From Cellulomonas fimi ATCC 484 (lineage in GTDB: Bacteria > Actinomycetota > Actinomycetes > Actinomycetales > Cellulomonadaceae): a DNA stretch of 64,000 nt. The notes under the pieces were generated by a model, which was given only the letters and a program-made list of their open reading frames with translations, was not told the DNA's origin and ran no database searches. The DNA lies in NCBI RefSeq assembly GCF_000212695.1, contig NC_015514.1, positions 1,736,001-1,800,000 of the forward strand, in the 5' to 3' direction. Both the position numbers and the translations under genes were made by a program. The first letter of the stretch is position 1. Each line of letters starts with the position of its first letter. Positions 44,035-53,598 of the stretch are shown one piece after another.

Positions 44035-44490
44035 GTGGCAATCAACGACGCACTCAGCGACGTCGCGGACGACACGAAGGACCTGGGCAAGCTCGTCAAG
44101 CAGTTCCCCGTCCGGGACGGCGAGACGCCGTGGACGGCGAGCGAGGTCAAGGAGATCGCCGAGGAGCTGACGGCCGACATCGACCGTCTCACCGGCGAGC
44201 TCGCCGCGGCCGACGCCGAGCTGTCGGACCTGCTGCGCAACTCGGGCGACGGCGCGGGGGACGACCAGGCCGACTCCGGCTCGTCGGCTCTCGAGCGTGA
44301 GCAGGAGCTGACCCTCGTCAACAACACGCGGGACCTGCTCGCGCAGACGCAGCGTGCGCTCGGACGCATCTCGGCCGGCACCTTCGGGACCTGCGAGTCG
44401 TGCGGCCGGGCGATCGGCAAGGCGCGCGTGCAGGCGTTCCCGCGCGCGACGCTGTGCGTCGAGTGCAAGCAGCGCGAGGAGCGTCGCTGA
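44035..44490 (+). CDS. TraR/DksA-type C4 zinc finger protein
   Basis: A 151-aa protein with a helical N-terminal two-thirds (likely coiled coil, EELTADIDRLTGELAAADAELSDLL) and a C-terminal four-cysteine zinc finger, C-x2-C-x17-C-x2-C (TCESCGRAIGKAR.. to LCVECK), of the DksA/TraR type. DksA proteins enter the RNA polymerase secondary channel and modify initiation. Whether this one does so is unknown, since the DksA tip acidic residues cannot be placed with certainty. Start GTG 44035 is preferred: a GGGGGG site lies about 8 nt before it, and the predicted transcription start (about 44008) falls after the alternative GTG 44005. Ends 20 nt before lspA. Confidence 0.85.
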   Translation: MAINDALSDVADDTKDLGKLVKQFPVRDGETPWTASEVKEIAEELTADIDRLTGELAAADAELSDLLRNSGDGAGDDQADSGSSALEREQELTLVNNTRDLLAQTQRALGRISAGTFGTCESCGRAIGKARVQAFPRATLCVECKQREERR

Positions 44491-44498
44491 CGCACCCG

Positions 44499-44504
44499 TA
44501 GACT
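44499..44504 (+). promoter_or_regulatory. -10 box for a leaderless lspA mRNA
   Basis: TAGACT, then 6 nt, then the lspA GTG at 44511. Confidence 0.62.
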
Positions 44505-44510
44505 CCAGCG

Positions 44511-45125
44511 GTGCCTTCCACGAGTCCCGAACACGTCGCGCCCGCGACCTCACCGGCGCGGCGGCGTCGCCTCCTGACGACGCTCGTCGTGATCGCCGTC
44601 GGCGTGCTGCTGGTCGACCAGGCGTCGAAGTGGTGGGCGCTCGCGTCGCTCGAGGAGGGTGTCCGGCGAGACCTCGTCGGCGACCTGCTGGGTCTGCAGC
44701 TCGTGTTCAACCCGGGTGCGGCGCTGTCGATCGCGACCGGCATGACGTGGGTCCTCACGCTGGTCGCCACGGTCGTGGTGGTCGTCGTGATCCGGGCGGC
44801 GAGCCGCATCGGCTCCACGCTGTGGGCGGTCGCGCTGGGGCTGCTGCTCGGTGGCGCCGTCGGCAACCTCGTCGACCGGTTCGCGCGGGAGCCAGGCTTC
44901 GCACGCGGTCACGTCGTCGACTTCATCGCGTACCTCGACTGGTTCGTCGGCAACGTCGCCGACATCGCGATCGTGGGGGCGGCGGTGCTCATCGTGCTGC
45001 TCGCTGCGCGCGGGGTGCGGCTCGACGGTTCGCGCGACGCGGACCACGCGCGGCAGGAGGAGGCGGACGCCGGTCCCGCCGACGAGGTGGACGCCGACGA
45101 GCGGGTGGAGCGTCCCGGTGCCTGA
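44511..45125 (+). CDS. lspA: Lipoprotein signal peptidase LspA
   Basis: Membrane aspartic protease that cleaves signal peptides of prolipoproteins after lipid attachment. 204 aa, four membrane helices. Catalytic Asp122 in [11 protein letters not shown] and Asp151 in [12 protein letters not shown], with [12 protein letters not shown] as the conserved loop. A basic N-terminal tail and a 40-residue acidic C-terminal tail are extra to the core. GTG 44511 is leaderless-type. Overlaps the pseudouridine synthase gene by 8 nt, a common gene pair. Confidence 0.95.
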   Translation: MPSTSPEHVAPATSPARRRRLLTTLVVIAVGVLLVDQASKWWALASLEEGVRRDLVGDLLGLQLVFNPGAALSIATGMTWVLTLVATVVVVVVIRAASRIGSTLWAVALGLLLGGAVGNLVDRFAREPGFARGHVVDFIAYLDWFVGNVADIAIVGAAVLIVLLAARGVRLDGSRDADHARQEEADAGPADEVDADERVERPGA

Positions 45126-46056
45126 GGTCCGCGCCCTGCCCGTGCCCGACGGCCTCGCGGGCGAACGGGTCGACGCGGCCCTCGCCCGGCTGCTCGGCCT
45201 GTCCCGCACGCGGGCGGCGGAGATCGCCGCCGACGGAGGCGTGCGCGTCGACGGCCGCGAGGTCGGCAAGTCCGACCGGCTCCTCGCGGGCGGCTGGCTC
45301 GAGGTCGAGATCCCGGACCCGCAGGGGCCCGCGGCGCCCGTGGTCGTGCCGGAGCCCGTGCCGGGGATGCGCATCGTGCACGACGACGACGACGTGGTCG
45401 TCGTCGACAAGCCGGTCGGGGTCGCCGCGCACCCGTCGCCGGGCTGGACCGGGCCGACGGTCGTCGGCGCGCTCGCCGCCGCGGGGTACCGGATCTCGAC
45501 GTCCGGTGCGGCCGAGCGGCAGGGCGTCGTGCACCGGCTCGACGTCGGGACGTCGGGGCTCATGGTCGTCGCGAAGAGCGAGCACGCGTACACGGTGCTC
45601 AAGCGCGCGTTCAAGGAGCGCACGGTCGAGAAGGTGTACCACGCGCTCGTGCAGGGCCACCCGGAGCCGACCACGGGCACGATCGACGCGCCCATCGGGC
45701 GGCACCCGTCGGCGGACTGGAAGTTCGCGGTGGTCGCGGACGGCAAGCCGTCGGTCACGCACTACGAGGTGCTGGAGATGCTCCCGTCCGCGTCGCTGGT
45801 CGAGGTGCACCTGGAGACGGGCCGCACCCACCAGATCCGTGTCCACTTCGCCGCGCTGCGGCACCCGTGCGTGGGTGACCTCACGTACGGCGCCGACCCG
45901 TCCCTGGCGGCGCGCACGCACCTGTCGCGGCAGTGGCTGCACGCGGTCCGGCTGGGCTTCGAGCACCCCGGGACGGGCGAGTGGCTCGAGGTGACGAGCG
46001 AGTACCCGCAGGACCTCGCGCGGGCTCTCGAGACGCTCGGCGCGGGCTACCGCTGA
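45118..46056 (+). CDS. RluA family 23S rRNA pseudouridine synthase (RluD-like)
   Basis: Isomerises uridine to pseudouridine in RNA, probably large-subunit rRNA. 312 aa. An N-terminal S4 domain (about 12-75, [32 protein letters not shown]) and the catalytic domain with the nucleophile Asp142 in [15 protein letters not shown]. Later motifs: KVYHALVQG and [17 protein letters not shown]. The S4 plus RluA layout is that of RluC/RluD. GTG 45118 overlaps lspA by 8 nt. The exact target nucleotides cannot be read from sequence. Confidence 0.93.
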   Translation: MPEVRALPVPDGLAGERVDAALARLLGLSRTRAAEIAADGGVRVDGREVGKSDRLLAGGWLEVEIPDPQGPAAPVVVPEPVPGMRIVHDDDDVVVVDKPVGVAAHPSPGWTGPTVVGALAAAGYRISTSGAAERQGVVHRLDVGTSGLMVVAKSEHAYTVLKRAFKERTVEKVYHALVQGHPEPTTGTIDAPIGRHPSADWKFAVVADGKPSVTHYEVLEMLPSASLVEVHLETGRTHQIRVHFAALRHPCVGDLTYGADPSLAARTHLSRQWLHAVRLGFEHPGTGEWLEVTSEYPQDLARALETLGAGYR

Positions 46057-46139
46057 CCGTCCCCCCGGTGCGTCCGGCGTGTCGCGCAGCCCACGCCCGA
46101 CACGGTGCGGGGCCGGTCGGAGGTGTCGGCGGGGCGACC

Positions 46140-46145
46140 TAGGAT
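46140..46145 (+). promoter_or_regulatory. -10 box for a leaderless dnaE mRNA
   Basis: TAGGAT, then 7 nt, then the dnaE ATG at 46153. Confidence 0.65.
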
Positions 46146-46152
46146 TGCCCGC

Positions 46153-49100
46153 ATGTCATCTGCTGGAGGCTCCGACTTCGTCCACCTCCACGTGCACACC
46201 GAGTACTCGATGCTCGACGGTGCGGCCCGCCTCGGGGAGCTGTTCGAGGAGGTGCAGCGACAGGGGCAGACCGCCATCGCGACGACGGACCACGGCTACC
46301 TGTTCGGCGCGTTCGACTTCTGGTCGAAGGGCACCGCGGCCGGGGTCAAGCCGATCATCGGCGTCGAGGCGTACCTCACGCCGGGGACCAGCCGGTTCGA
46401 CCAGACGCGCGTGCGGTTCGGCCAGCAGGGGCAGGAGGCCGACGACGTCTCGGCGCGCGGCGCGTACACGCACATGACGATGCTGGCCCGGAACAACGAG
46501 GGCCTGCACAACCTGTTCCGGGCGTCGTCGCTCGCGTCGCTCGAGGGCCAGATGGGCAAGTGGCCCCGGATGGACCGGGACCTGCTCGAGACGTACGGCA
46601 AGGGCCTCATCGCGACGACGGGCTGCCCGTCGGGGGAGATCCAGACGCGCCTGCGGCTCGGCCAGTGGGACGAGGCCGTCCGGGTGGCGGGCGAGCTGCA
46701 GGACATCTTCGGCAAGGAGTACTTCTACGTCGAGCTGATGGACCACGGCATCGACATCGAGACGCGCGTCCTGAAGGACCTGCTGCGCCTGTCGGAGACC
46801 ATCGGTGCGCCGCTCGTCGCGACCAACGACCTGCACTACACGCGCCAGGAGGACTCGGCGTCGCAGGAGGCGCTGCTCGCGATCAACTCGGGCTCGACGC
46901 TCTCGGACCCGGACCGGTTCAAGTTCGACGGCGACGGCTACTACGTGAAGTCGGCCGCCGAGATGCGACGCATCTGGGCGGAGCTGCCCGAGGCGTGCGA
47001 CAACACGCTGCGCATCGCCGAGCAGTGCGAGGTGTCGTTCAACACCTCCGCGAACTACATGCCGAACTACCCCGTGCCGCCCGGCGAGGACGAGACGAGC
47101 TGGTTCGTCAAGGAGGTCGAGAAGGGTCTGCACGTCCGGTACCCGGGCGGCATCCCGGACGACGTCCGCAAGCAGGCCGCGTACGAGACCGAGGTCATCA
47201 CGCAGATGGGCTTCCCGGGGTACTTCCTCGTGGTCGCCGACTTCATCAACTGGGCCAAGGACCACGGCATCCGCGTGGGTCCGGGCCGTGGGTCCGGTGC
47301 GGGCTCGATGGCCGCGTACGCGATGCGGATCACGGACCTCGACCCGCTGCAGCACGGCCTGATCTTCGAGCGGTTCCTCAACCCGGACCGCGTCTCGATG
47401 CCCGACTTCGACGTCGACTTCGACGAGCGCCGGCGCGGCGAGGTCATCCGGTACGTGACCGACAAGTACGGCGAGGACCGCGTCGCGCAGATCGTCACGT
47501 ACGGCACCATCAAGGCGAAGCAGGCCCTCAAGGACTCCGCGCGGCTGCTCGGCATGCCGTTCGCGATGGGGGAGAAGCTCACCAAGGCGATGCCGCCCGC
47601 GATCATGGGCAAGGACATCAGCCTCACGGGCATCTTCGACCCGGCCGACAAGCGGTACCACGAGGCGGAGGAGTTCCGTCAGGTCCACGCGACCGACCCG
47701 GAGGCGCAGCGCGTCGTCGAGCTCGCCAAGGGCATCGAGGGCCTGAAGCGGCAGTGGGGCGTGCACGCGGCGGGCGTCATCATGTCGAGCGACCCGCTCA
47801 TCGACATCATCCCGATCATGCGCCGCCCGCAGGACGGCGCGGTCATCACGCAGTTCGACTACCCCACGTGTGAGGGCCTCGGCCTGATCAAGATGGACTT
47901 CCTCGGGCTGCGGAACCTCACGATCCTCGACGACGCGCTCGACAACATCGTCGCGAACGGCAAGGACCCCTTGGTGCTCGAGGAGCTCGAGCTCACGGAC
48001 CGCAAGACGTACGAGATGCTCGGCCGGGGCGACACCCTGGGCGTGTTCCAGCTCGACGGCGGCGGCATGCGGACGCTGCTGCGGCTCATGCGCCCCGACA
48101 ACTTCGAGGACATCTCCGCGGTCGGCGCGCTCTACCGCCCGGGCCCGATGGGTGCGAACTCGCACACCAACTACGCGCTGCGCAAGAACGGCGCGCAGGA
48201 GGTCACGCCGATCCACCCCGAGCTCGCCGAGGCGCTCGAGGACATCCTCGGCACGACGTACGGCCTGATCGTCTACCAGGAGCAGGTCATGGCGATCGCG
48301 CAGCGCGTCGCCGGGTACTCGCTCGGTCAGGCCGACATCCTGCGCCGCGCGATGGGCAAGAAGAAGAAGTCCGAGCTGGACAAGCAGTTCGCGGGCTTCT
48401 CGGCGGGCATGCAGGAGCGCGGCTTCTCGATGGCCGCCGTCCAGACGCTGTGGGACATCCTCCTGCCGTTCTCCGACTACGCCTTCAACAAGGCGCACTC
48501 CGCGGCGTACGGCGTCGTCTCGTACTGGACCGCGTACCTCAAGGCGAACTACCCGGTCGAGTACATGGCCGCCCTGCTCACGTCGGTCAAGGACGACAAG
48601 GACAAGTCGGCCCTGTACCTGGGCGAGTGCCGGCACATGGGCATCACGGTCCTGCCGCCCGACGTGAACTCGTCGGCCGCGAACTTCACGGCCGTGGGTG
48701 CCGACATCCGCTTCGGCCTGACCGCGGTGCGCAACGTCGGCGCGAACGTCGTCGACGCGATCGTGCGCACGCGCGAGGAGAAGGGCGCGTTCACGTCCTT
48801 CACCGACTTCCTCGAGAAGGTCCCCGCCGTCGTCTGCAACAAGCGGACCATCGAGTCGCTCATCAAGGCGGGCGCGTTCGACTCGCTCGGCCACCCGCGC
48901 CGTGCGCTGCTGCTCGTGCACGAGCAGGCCGTCGACTCCGTCATCGGCGTCAAGCGCAAGGAGGCCGAGGGGCAGTTCGACCTGTTCGCCGACCTCATGG
49001 GCGGCGACGACGCCGGCCCTGGCTTTGCGGTCGCCATCCCCGACCTGCCCGACTGGGACAAGAAGCAGCGGCTCGCGTTCGAGCGCGAGATGCTCGGCCT

Positions 49101-49692
49101 GTACGTGTCCGACCACCCGCTGTCCGGCATCGAGCACGTCCTCGCGGCGTCCGCCGACGTGTCGATCGCGACGCTCCTGGCGGACGAGGCGCGCCCCGAC
49201 GGGTCGACCGTCGTGATCGCCGGCCTGGTCACCTCGCTGCAGCGCAAGATGTCCAAGCAGGGCAACCCGTGGGCCGCCGTGACGATCGAGGACATGGAGG
49301 GCTCCGTCGAGGTCATGTTCTTCGGCGAGACGTACCTCGCGTACTCGACGGTGCTGGCCGAGGACGCCGTGGTCGTGGTCAAGGGCCGCGTGCGCCGGCG
49401 CGACGAGTCGATGCAGTTGCAGGCCATGGAGGTGTCGCTGCCCGACGTGTCGCAGGTCGCGGACGCGCCGGTCGTCGTGTCGCTCGCGGTGTCGCGGTGC
49501 ACGCAGCCTCTCGTCGAACGCCTGCGCGAGGTCCTCGCGACCCACCCGGGCATCACCGAGGTGCACCTGCGGCTCACGCAGCCCGGGCGGGCGACCGTCA
49601 TGCGTCTGGGCGACGGCCTGCGCGTCGAGCGGTCGCCGTCGCTGTTCGGCGACCTCAAGGCCCTGCTCGGGCCGAGCTGCCTGGCGAGCTGA
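46153..49692 (+). CDS. dnaE: DNA polymerase III alpha subunit DnaE
   Basis: Replicative polymerase subunit, 1179 aa. An N-terminal PHP domain (FVHLHVHTEYSMLDGAARLGEL) precedes the palm with catalytic Asp418 and Asp420 in PDFDVDFDE. Other segments are GRGSGAGSMAAYAMRITDLDPL, the fingers GVHAAGVIMS, DFLGLRNLTILDD, YRPGPMGANSHTNYALRKNG and NKAHSAAYGVVSYWTAYLKANYPVEYMAALL. A helix-hairpin-helix region and an OB-fold follow (about 985-1090, VVIAGLVTSLQRKMSKQGNPWAAVTIEDMEGSVEVMFF by its parts). Length and the complete PHP histidines make it the main DnaE1 rather than the damage-inducible DnaE2, which is shorter and SOS-linked. Start ATG 46153 is leaderless-type. Confidence 0.97.
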   Translation: MSSAGGSDFVHLHVHTEYSMLDGAARLGELFEEVQRQGQTAIATTDHGYLFGAFDFWSKGTAAGVKPIIGVEAYLTPGTSRFDQTRVRFGQQGQEADDVSARGAYTHMTMLARNNEGLHNLFRASSLASLEGQMGKWPRMDRDLLETYGKGLIATTGCPSGEIQTRLRLGQWDEAVRVAGELQDIFGKEYFYVELMDHGIDIETRVLKDLLRLSETIGAPLVATNDLHYTRQEDSASQEALLAINSGSTLSDPDRFKFDGDGYYVKSAAEMRRIWAELPEACDNTLRIAEQCEVSFNTSANYMPNYPVPPGEDETSWFVKEVEKGLHVRYPGGIPDDVRKQAAYETEVITQMGFPGYFLVVADFINWAKDHGIRVGPGRGSGAGSMAAYAMRITDLDPLQHGLIFERFLNPDRVSMPDFDVDFDERRRGEVIRYVTDKYGEDRVAQIVTYGTIKAKQALKDSARLLGMPFAMGEKLTKAMPPAIMGKDISLTGIFDPADKRYHEAEEFRQVHATDPEAQRVVELAKGIEGLKRQWGVHAAGVIMSSDPLIDIIPIMRRPQDGAVITQFDYPTCEGLGLIKMDFLGLRNLTILDDALDNIVANGKDPLVLEELELTDRKTYEMLGRGDTLGVFQLDGGGMRTLLRLMRPDNFEDISAVGALYRPGPMGANSHTNYALRKNGAQEVTPIHPELAEALEDILGTTYGLIVYQEQVMAIAQRVAGYSLGQADILRRAMGKKKKSELDKQFAGFSAGMQERGFSMAAVQTLWDILLPFSDYAFNKAHSAAYGVVSYWTAYLKANYPVEYMAALLTSVKDDKDKSALYLGECRHMGITVLPPDVNSSAANFTAVGADIRFGLTAVRNVGANVVDAIVRTREEKGAFTSFTDFLEKVPAVVCNKRTIESLIKAGAFDSLGHPRRALLLVHEQAVDSVIGVKRKEAEGQFDLFADLMGGDDAGPGFAVAIPDLPDWDKKQRLAFEREMLGLYVSDHPLSGIEHVLAASADVSIATLLADEARPDGSTVVIAGLVTSLQRKMSKQGNPWAAVTIEDMEGSVEVMFFGETYLAYSTVLAEDAVVVVKGRVRRRDESMQLQAMEVSLPDVSQVADAPVVVSLAVSRCTQPLVERLREVLATHPGITEVHLRLTQPGRATVMRLGDGLRVERSPSLFGDLKALLGPSCLAS

Positions 49693-49721
49693 CGGATCGA
49701 CCACCCGGTTCCATGCGCCTT

Positions 49722-49735
49722 GCGTTATATAACGC
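49722..49735. promoter_or_regulatory. Perfect palindrome GCGTTATATAACGC, probable ArsR operator
   Basis: A 14-bp perfect palindrome in one of the few AT-rich spots of the window, 20 nt before the ArsR start and overlapping where the -10 must lie. Likely autoregulatory operator of the ArsR-SRPBCC pair. Confidence 0.65.
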
Positions 49736-49755
49736 GCAGTGGAAGCATTGGGACG

Positions 49756-50136
49756 GTGGACGTGATGGACGCGCTCGGCGACCCGGTGCGGCGGCGGCTC
49801 GTGGAGCTGCTCGCGGGCGGCGGGCGCAGCGCGGGCGACCTGGCCGACGCGGTCGGGGCCGAGTTCGGCATCAGCCAGCCCGCCACGTCGCGGCACCTGC
49901 GGGTGCTCCGCGAGGCGGGCGTCGTCGAGTCCCGCGCGCTCGGGACGGTCCGGCTGTACTCGGTGCGCCCGGAGCCGCTCGCCGACGTCGAGCGATGGGC
50001 GCGGGACGTGCGCCGGTTCTGGGAGCCGCGGCTCGACGCGCTCACCACGGAGGTGGCACGGGGCACGAGGGCCCGCCGGCTCGCATCCGTCCGCCCGGCC
50101 GACCGGCCGGACGACGAGCAGGGGAGGAAGCCATGA
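49756..50136 (+). CDS. ArsR family winged-helix regulator
   Basis: A 126-aa ArsR/SmtB-type repressor. The winged helix (about residues 5-80) includes DALGDPVRRRLVELLAGGGRSAGDLADAVG and the recognition helix ISQPATSRHLRVLREAGVVE; TVRLYSVRPEPL is the wing. No metal-binding cysteine cluster is present, so it belongs to the non-metal group usually paired with SRPBCC (AHSA1) proteins. GTG 49756 and ATG 49765 are both in frame; the annotation uses the upstream one, but the ATG has GGACGG about 8 nt before it. A perfect palindrome upstream is its likely operator. Overlaps the next gene by 4 nt (ATGA). Confidence 0.88.
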   Translation: MDVMDALGDPVRRRLVELLAGGGRSAGDLADAVGAEFGISQPATSRHLRVLREAGVVESRALGTVRLYSVRPEPLADVERWARDVRRFWEPRLDALTTEVARGTRARRLASVRPADRPDDEQGRKP

Positions 50137-50645
50137 CCGACGGCACCGACATGCGCGGGGTCCTCACGGCGACACCGGCCGGGACGAGCGTCCGCTTCGA
50201 ACGGCGGTACACCACCGACGTCGACGACCTGTGGACGTGCCTCACCCAGCGCGACCGCGTCGCCCGCTGGCTCGGGCCCGTGCACGGCGACCTACGGGTC
50301 GGCGGGCACTTCGAGGTGCGGATGGGCGACGACGTGCCGGACTCGCCGCAGAACGCCACGGGGGAGGTGCTGGTCTGCGAACGACCGCACCAGCTCGACG
50401 TGACGTGGTCGTTCCCGGGCGAGCCGGTCACACGGCTCACGGTGACGCTCGCCGGCGACGACGACGCGACCGTCCTCGTCCTCGAGCACCACGGGCTCGA
50501 CGAGCGCGCCGCGCGCGGCTACGGCGGCGGATGGCACACGTGCCTGGACCGTCTCGGCGACCACCTGGCGGCCGGGGACGTCCGGTCCTGGGACGAGCTG
50601 TTCGCGCAGCGCCAGGCGCTCTACCGCGACGGTGCGTCCGGCTGA
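50133..50645 (+). CDS. SRPBCC/AHSA1-type protein
   Basis: A 170-aa START-like (SRPBCC, AHSA1) domain protein. Typical segments are FERRYTTDVDDLWTCLTQRDRVARWLGPVHGDLRVGGHFEV at the start and a C-terminal helix GGWHTCLDRLGDHLA; between them beta strands build a hydrophobic cavity that in relatives binds a small lipid-like or aromatic molecule. Ligand unknown. ATG 50133 overlaps the ArsR stop by 4 nt, and a GGGGAGGA ribosome site is present. ArsR-SRPBCC pairs are common in actinobacteria; the SRPBCC protein may modulate the repressor's ligand. It converges on the S4 gene with only 3 nt between them. Confidence 0.87.
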   Translation: MTDGTDMRGVLTATPAGTSVRFERRYTTDVDDLWTCLTQRDRVARWLGPVHGDLRVGGHFEVRMGDDVPDSPQNATGEVLVCERPHQLDVTWSFPGEPVTRLTVTLAGDDDATVLVLEHHGLDERAARGYGGGWHTCLDRLGDHLAAGDVRSWDELFAQRQALYRDGASG

Positions 50646-50648
50646 CGG

Positions 50649-50867
50649 TCAGCCGACGGTCGCCCGGACCACGCCCGTCGGCAGGTCGACCTCGACGCGG
50701 TCGCCCCGCACGAGCTGGCGCCCGCGCCGGCCCTCCGGCTCGCCGTTGACCGTCACCGCGCCGTCGTCGAGCAGCTCGCGCGCGTGCGCACCGGTCTCCG
50801 CGAGGTCGGCGAGCTTGAGGAACTGGCCGAGGCGGATGGAGTCGTCGGTGATCGGCACGTGCGTCAT
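50649..50867 (-). CDS. S4 domain RNA-binding protein (YbcJ-like)
   Basis: A 72-aa protein made almost wholly of one S4 RNA-binding domain: IRLGQFLKLADLAETGAHARELLDDGAVTVNGEPEGRRGRQLVRGDRVEV by its parts. Relatives are YbcJ of E. coli and YaaA of Bacillus. Binds structured RNA, probably ribosomal; precise role unknown. ATG 50867 has CAGACT (50874-50879, minus strand) 6 nt upstream, a one-base variant of the leaderless -10 pattern. It lies divergent to hisD with about 100 bp between. Confidence 0.87.
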   Translation of the reverse strand: MTHVPITDDSIRLGQFLKLADLAETGAHARELLDDGAVTVNGEPEGRRGRQLVRGDRVEVDLPTGVVRATVG

Positions 50868-50954
50868 GGCGACAGTCTGCCGCGCGCACGGGCGTCCCGG
50901 TGCCGCGCAGCGGTCCGGCGGCGGACACCGCAGGGCAGCGGCGCACGGCGCTCG

Positions 50955-50960
50955 TAGAAT
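50955..50960 (+). promoter_or_regulatory. -10 box for a leaderless hisD mRNA
   Basis: TAGAAT, 6 nt, then the hisD GTG at 50967. The stretch from the box into the start codon is nearly identical to that of hisC. Confidence 0.68.
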
Positions 50961-50966
50961 CGGCCC

Positions 50967-52289
50967 GTGATCACCCGAATCGACCTGCGCGGTCGCGTGC
51001 TGTCCCGTCGTGAGCTGCTCGAGGAGCTGCCCCGCGCGGAGGTCGACGTCGAGCACGCCGCCGAGGCCGTCGCCCCGATCATCGCGGGCGTCCGTGCGCG
51101 CGGGGCCGCGGAGCTGCGCGACCTCGCCGAGCGGTTCGACGGGGTCCGTCCGCGGCACCTGCGCGTCCCCGCGGAGGCGGTCGCGGCCGCGCTGGACCGG
51201 CTCGACCCGCTCGTGCGCGCGGCGCTCGAGGAGACGATCGTGCGCGTGCGCCGCGTGCACGCCGCGCAGCGGCCGCAGGACTTCGCGGTCGAGGTCGCAC
51301 CGGGGGCGACCGTGCGCCAGCGCTGGCTGCCCGTGCGGCGTGTCGGCCTGTACGTGCCCGGCGGTCTCGCCGTGTACCCGTCGTCGGTCGTGATGAACGT
51401 CGTCGCGGCGCAGGAGGCGGGTGTCGGCTCGCTCGTCGTCACGTCCCCGCCGCAGAAGGACGAGGGCGGCCTGCCGGACCCGGTCGTGGTCGCGACGTGC
51501 GCGCTGCTCGGCGTCGACGAGGTGTACGCGGTCGGCGGCGCTCAGGCGGTCGCGATGCTCGCCTACGGCGCGGCGGGGTCGCAGGAGGAGGACGGCGCGA
51601 CGCTGTGCGAGCCCGTCGACGTCGTCACCGGCCCGGGCAACGTCTACGTCGCGGCCGCCAAGCGGCTCGTGCGGGGCGTCGTCGGGATCGACGCCGAGGC
51701 CGGGCCGACCGAGATCGCGATCCTCGCGGACGGCACGGCCGACGCGACGCACGTCGCCGCCGACCTCGTCTCGCAGGCCGAGCACGACCCGCTGGCCGCA
51801 TCGGTCCTCGTGACGACGTCGGTCGAGCTGGCCGGGGCCGTCGAGGCCAAGCTGGCCGCACGCGTCGAGGCCACCCGGCACCGTGAGCGCGTGACGACCG
51901 CCCTGGCCGGCTCGCAGTCCGCGATCGTGCTGGTCGACGACCTGGAGGCCGGCCTCGAGGTCGTCAACGCGTACGGGGCCGAGCACCTGGAGATCCAGAC
52001 CGAGGGCGCCTCGGCGCTCGCGGACCGCGTGACGAGCGCGGGCGCGATCTTCGTCGGGCCGTGGTCCCCGGTGTCGCTGGGCGACTACATGGCGGGCTCC
52101 AACCACGTGCTGCCGACGGGTGGGTGCGCGCACTTCGCGAGCGGCCTGGGCGTGCACTCGTTCGTGCGCGCGGTTCAGGTCGTCGAGTACGACGCCGACG
52201 CGCTGCGCGCGGTCGCGGACCGGATCGTCGCCCTGGCGGACGCCGAGGGGCTGCCGGCGCACGGCGAGGCGGTCCAGGCGCGGTTCTGA
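50967..52289 (+). CDS. hisD: Histidinol dehydrogenase
   Basis: Last two oxidations of histidine synthesis: L-histidinol to L-histidine using two NAD+. 440 aa. Signatures: [90 protein letters not shown] and [12 protein letters not shown]; the Gln/His in SQAEHD bind zinc and the Glu/His near EHLEIQ act in catalysis. GTG 50967 is leaderless-type. First gene of the his cluster, separated by 166 nt from hisC, which has its own promoter. Confidence 0.96.
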   Translation: MITRIDLRGRVLSRRELLEELPRAEVDVEHAAEAVAPIIAGVRARGAAELRDLAERFDGVRPRHLRVPAEAVAAALDRLDPLVRAALEETIVRVRRVHAAQRPQDFAVEVAPGATVRQRWLPVRRVGLYVPGGLAVYPSSVVMNVVAAQEAGVGSLVVTSPPQKDEGGLPDPVVVATCALLGVDEVYAVGGAQAVAMLAYGAAGSQEEDGATLCEPVDVVTGPGNVYVAAAKRLVRGVVGIDAEAGPTEIAILADGTADATHVAADLVSQAEHDPLAASVLVTTSVELAGAVEAKLAARVEATRHRERVTTALAGSQSAIVLVDDLEAGLEVVNAYGAEHLEIQTEGASALADRVTSAGAIFVGPWSPVSLGDYMAGSNHVLPTGGCAHFASGLGVHSFVRAVQVVEYDADALRAVADRIVALADAEGLPAHGEAVQARF

Positions 52290-52443
52290 GGACGTGCGCC
52301 GGGCGGCGCGATGCGTGCCGCCCGGCCGCCGCGGCGTGCCCCGGCGCGGGGCGCGCCGCACCCGGGTGCCGTACGTCCGGCGCCGGACCGGCCCATGCGT
52401 CCCCGTCCCCGGACCGCGCGACCGCCGCACGCGCCGCGCTCCC

Positions 52444-52449
52444 TAGAAT
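52444..52449 (+). promoter_or_regulatory. -10 box for a leaderless hisC mRNA
   Basis: TAGAAT, 6 nt, then the hisC GTG at 52456. Confidence 0.68.
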
Positions 52450-52455
52450 CGGCTC

Positions 52456-53598
52456 GTGACCGCCGACCTCGCCCGCCCCGCGCTGCCGCTGCGCCCCGAG
52501 CTCGCCGGGCTCGAGCCGTACGGTGCCCCGCAGCTCGACGTCCCGGTGCTGCTCAACGTCAACGAGAACCCGTACGCCCCGTCGGAGGCCGTCGTCGAGG
52601 ACGTCGCGCGCGCGGTGGCCGACGCGACCCGCACCCTCAACCGGTACCCGGACCGCGACTTCGTGGGGCTGCGCGAGGACCTCGCGGAGTACCTCGCGGT
52701 CGAGTCGGGCGTGCGCCTCGCGCCCGAGCAGCTGTGGGCGGCGAACGGGTCGAACGAGATCATGCTGCACGTGCTGCAGGCCTTCGGCGGGCCCGGGCGC
52801 ACCGCGCTGTCGTTCGCGCCGACGTACTCGATGTACCCCGAGTACGCGCGCGACACCTCGACCGCGTGGGTCGAGGGTCGGCGCGAGGAGGACTTCAGCC
52901 TCGACCCGGACGCCGCGCGCGCGGCGATCGACCGGCACGCGCCGTCCGTGGTGCTGCTCGCCAGCCCCAACAACCCGACCGGGACGGCACTGCCGACGGC
53001 CACGGTCCTCGCGGTCCTCGACGCGGCGGCGCGCGTCCCCGGCGGCTGCGTCGTCGTGGTCGACGAGGCGTACGGCGAGTTCCGCCGCCGGGGCACCCCG
53101 TCGGCGCTCGAGCTGCTCGACGGGCACCCGCACCTCGCGGTGAGCCGCACGATGTCCAAGGCGTTCGGGCTCGCGGGCGCGCGCGTCGGCTACCTCGCGG
53201 CGTCCCCGGCGTTCGTCGACGCGCTGCGCGTGGTGCGGCTGCCGTACCACCTGTCGGCCGTGACGCAGGCCGTCGCGCGGGCGGCCCTGCGGCACGCGCC
53301 GAGCCTCATGGCGCAGGTCGGGTCGCTGCGCGACCAGCGCGACGCTCTCGTCGTGTGGCTGCGCGAGCGCGGGCTGCAGGTCGCGGACTCGGACGCCAAC
53401 TTCGTCCTGTTCGGCACGTTCGACGACCGTCGGGCCGTCTGGCAGGGTCTGCTGGACCGCGGGGTCCTCATCCGGGAGGTCGGCCCGCAGGGCTGGTTGC
53501 GGGTGTCGGTCGGCACCCCGCAGGAGACGGCGGCCTTCCAGGACGCCCTGACGCAGGTCGCGGGACTCACCGCGCCCGGCAACGAGGAGGAGCGGTGA
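52456..53598 (+). CDS. hisC: Histidinol-phosphate aminotransferase
   Basis: PLP enzyme converting imidazole acetol-phosphate and glutamate to histidinol phosphate. 380 aa, fold type I. N-terminal [10 protein letters not shown], phosphate-binding [18 protein letters not shown], and the PLP lysine K235 in [17 protein letters not shown]. The C-terminal part closes with [17 protein letters not shown] 52456 is leaderless-type. Overlaps hisB by 4 nt (GTGA). Confidence 0.96.
   Translation: MTADLARPALPLRPELAGLEPYGAPQLDVPVLLNVNENPYAPSEAVVEDVARAVADATRTLNRYPDRDFVGLREDLAEYLAVESGVRLAPEQLWAANGSNEIMLHVLQAFGGPGRTALSFAPTYSMYPEYARDTSTAWVEGRREEDFSLDPDAARAAIDRHAPSVVLLASPNNPTGTALPTATVLAVLDAAARVPGGCVVVVDEAYGEFRRRGTPSALELLDGHPHLAVSRTMSKAFGLAGARVGYLAASPAFVDALRVVRLPYHLSAVTQAVARAALRHAPSLMAQVGSLRDQRDALVVWLRERGLQVADSDANFVLFGTFDDRRAVWQGLLDRGVLIREVGPQGWLRVSVGTPQETAAFQDALTQVAGLTAPGNEEER

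Noticed and set aside
44005..44490. GTG 44005 as the start of the TraR/DksA-type gene
   Set aside because: It lies at or before the predicted transcription start and lacks a ribosome site, whereas GTG 44035 has a G-rich site about 8 nt upstream.
46156..49896. A minus-strand open frame of over 1,200 codons opposite dnaE
   Set aside because: Same reason: dnaE is intact on the plus strand and the antisense product has no recognisable motif.
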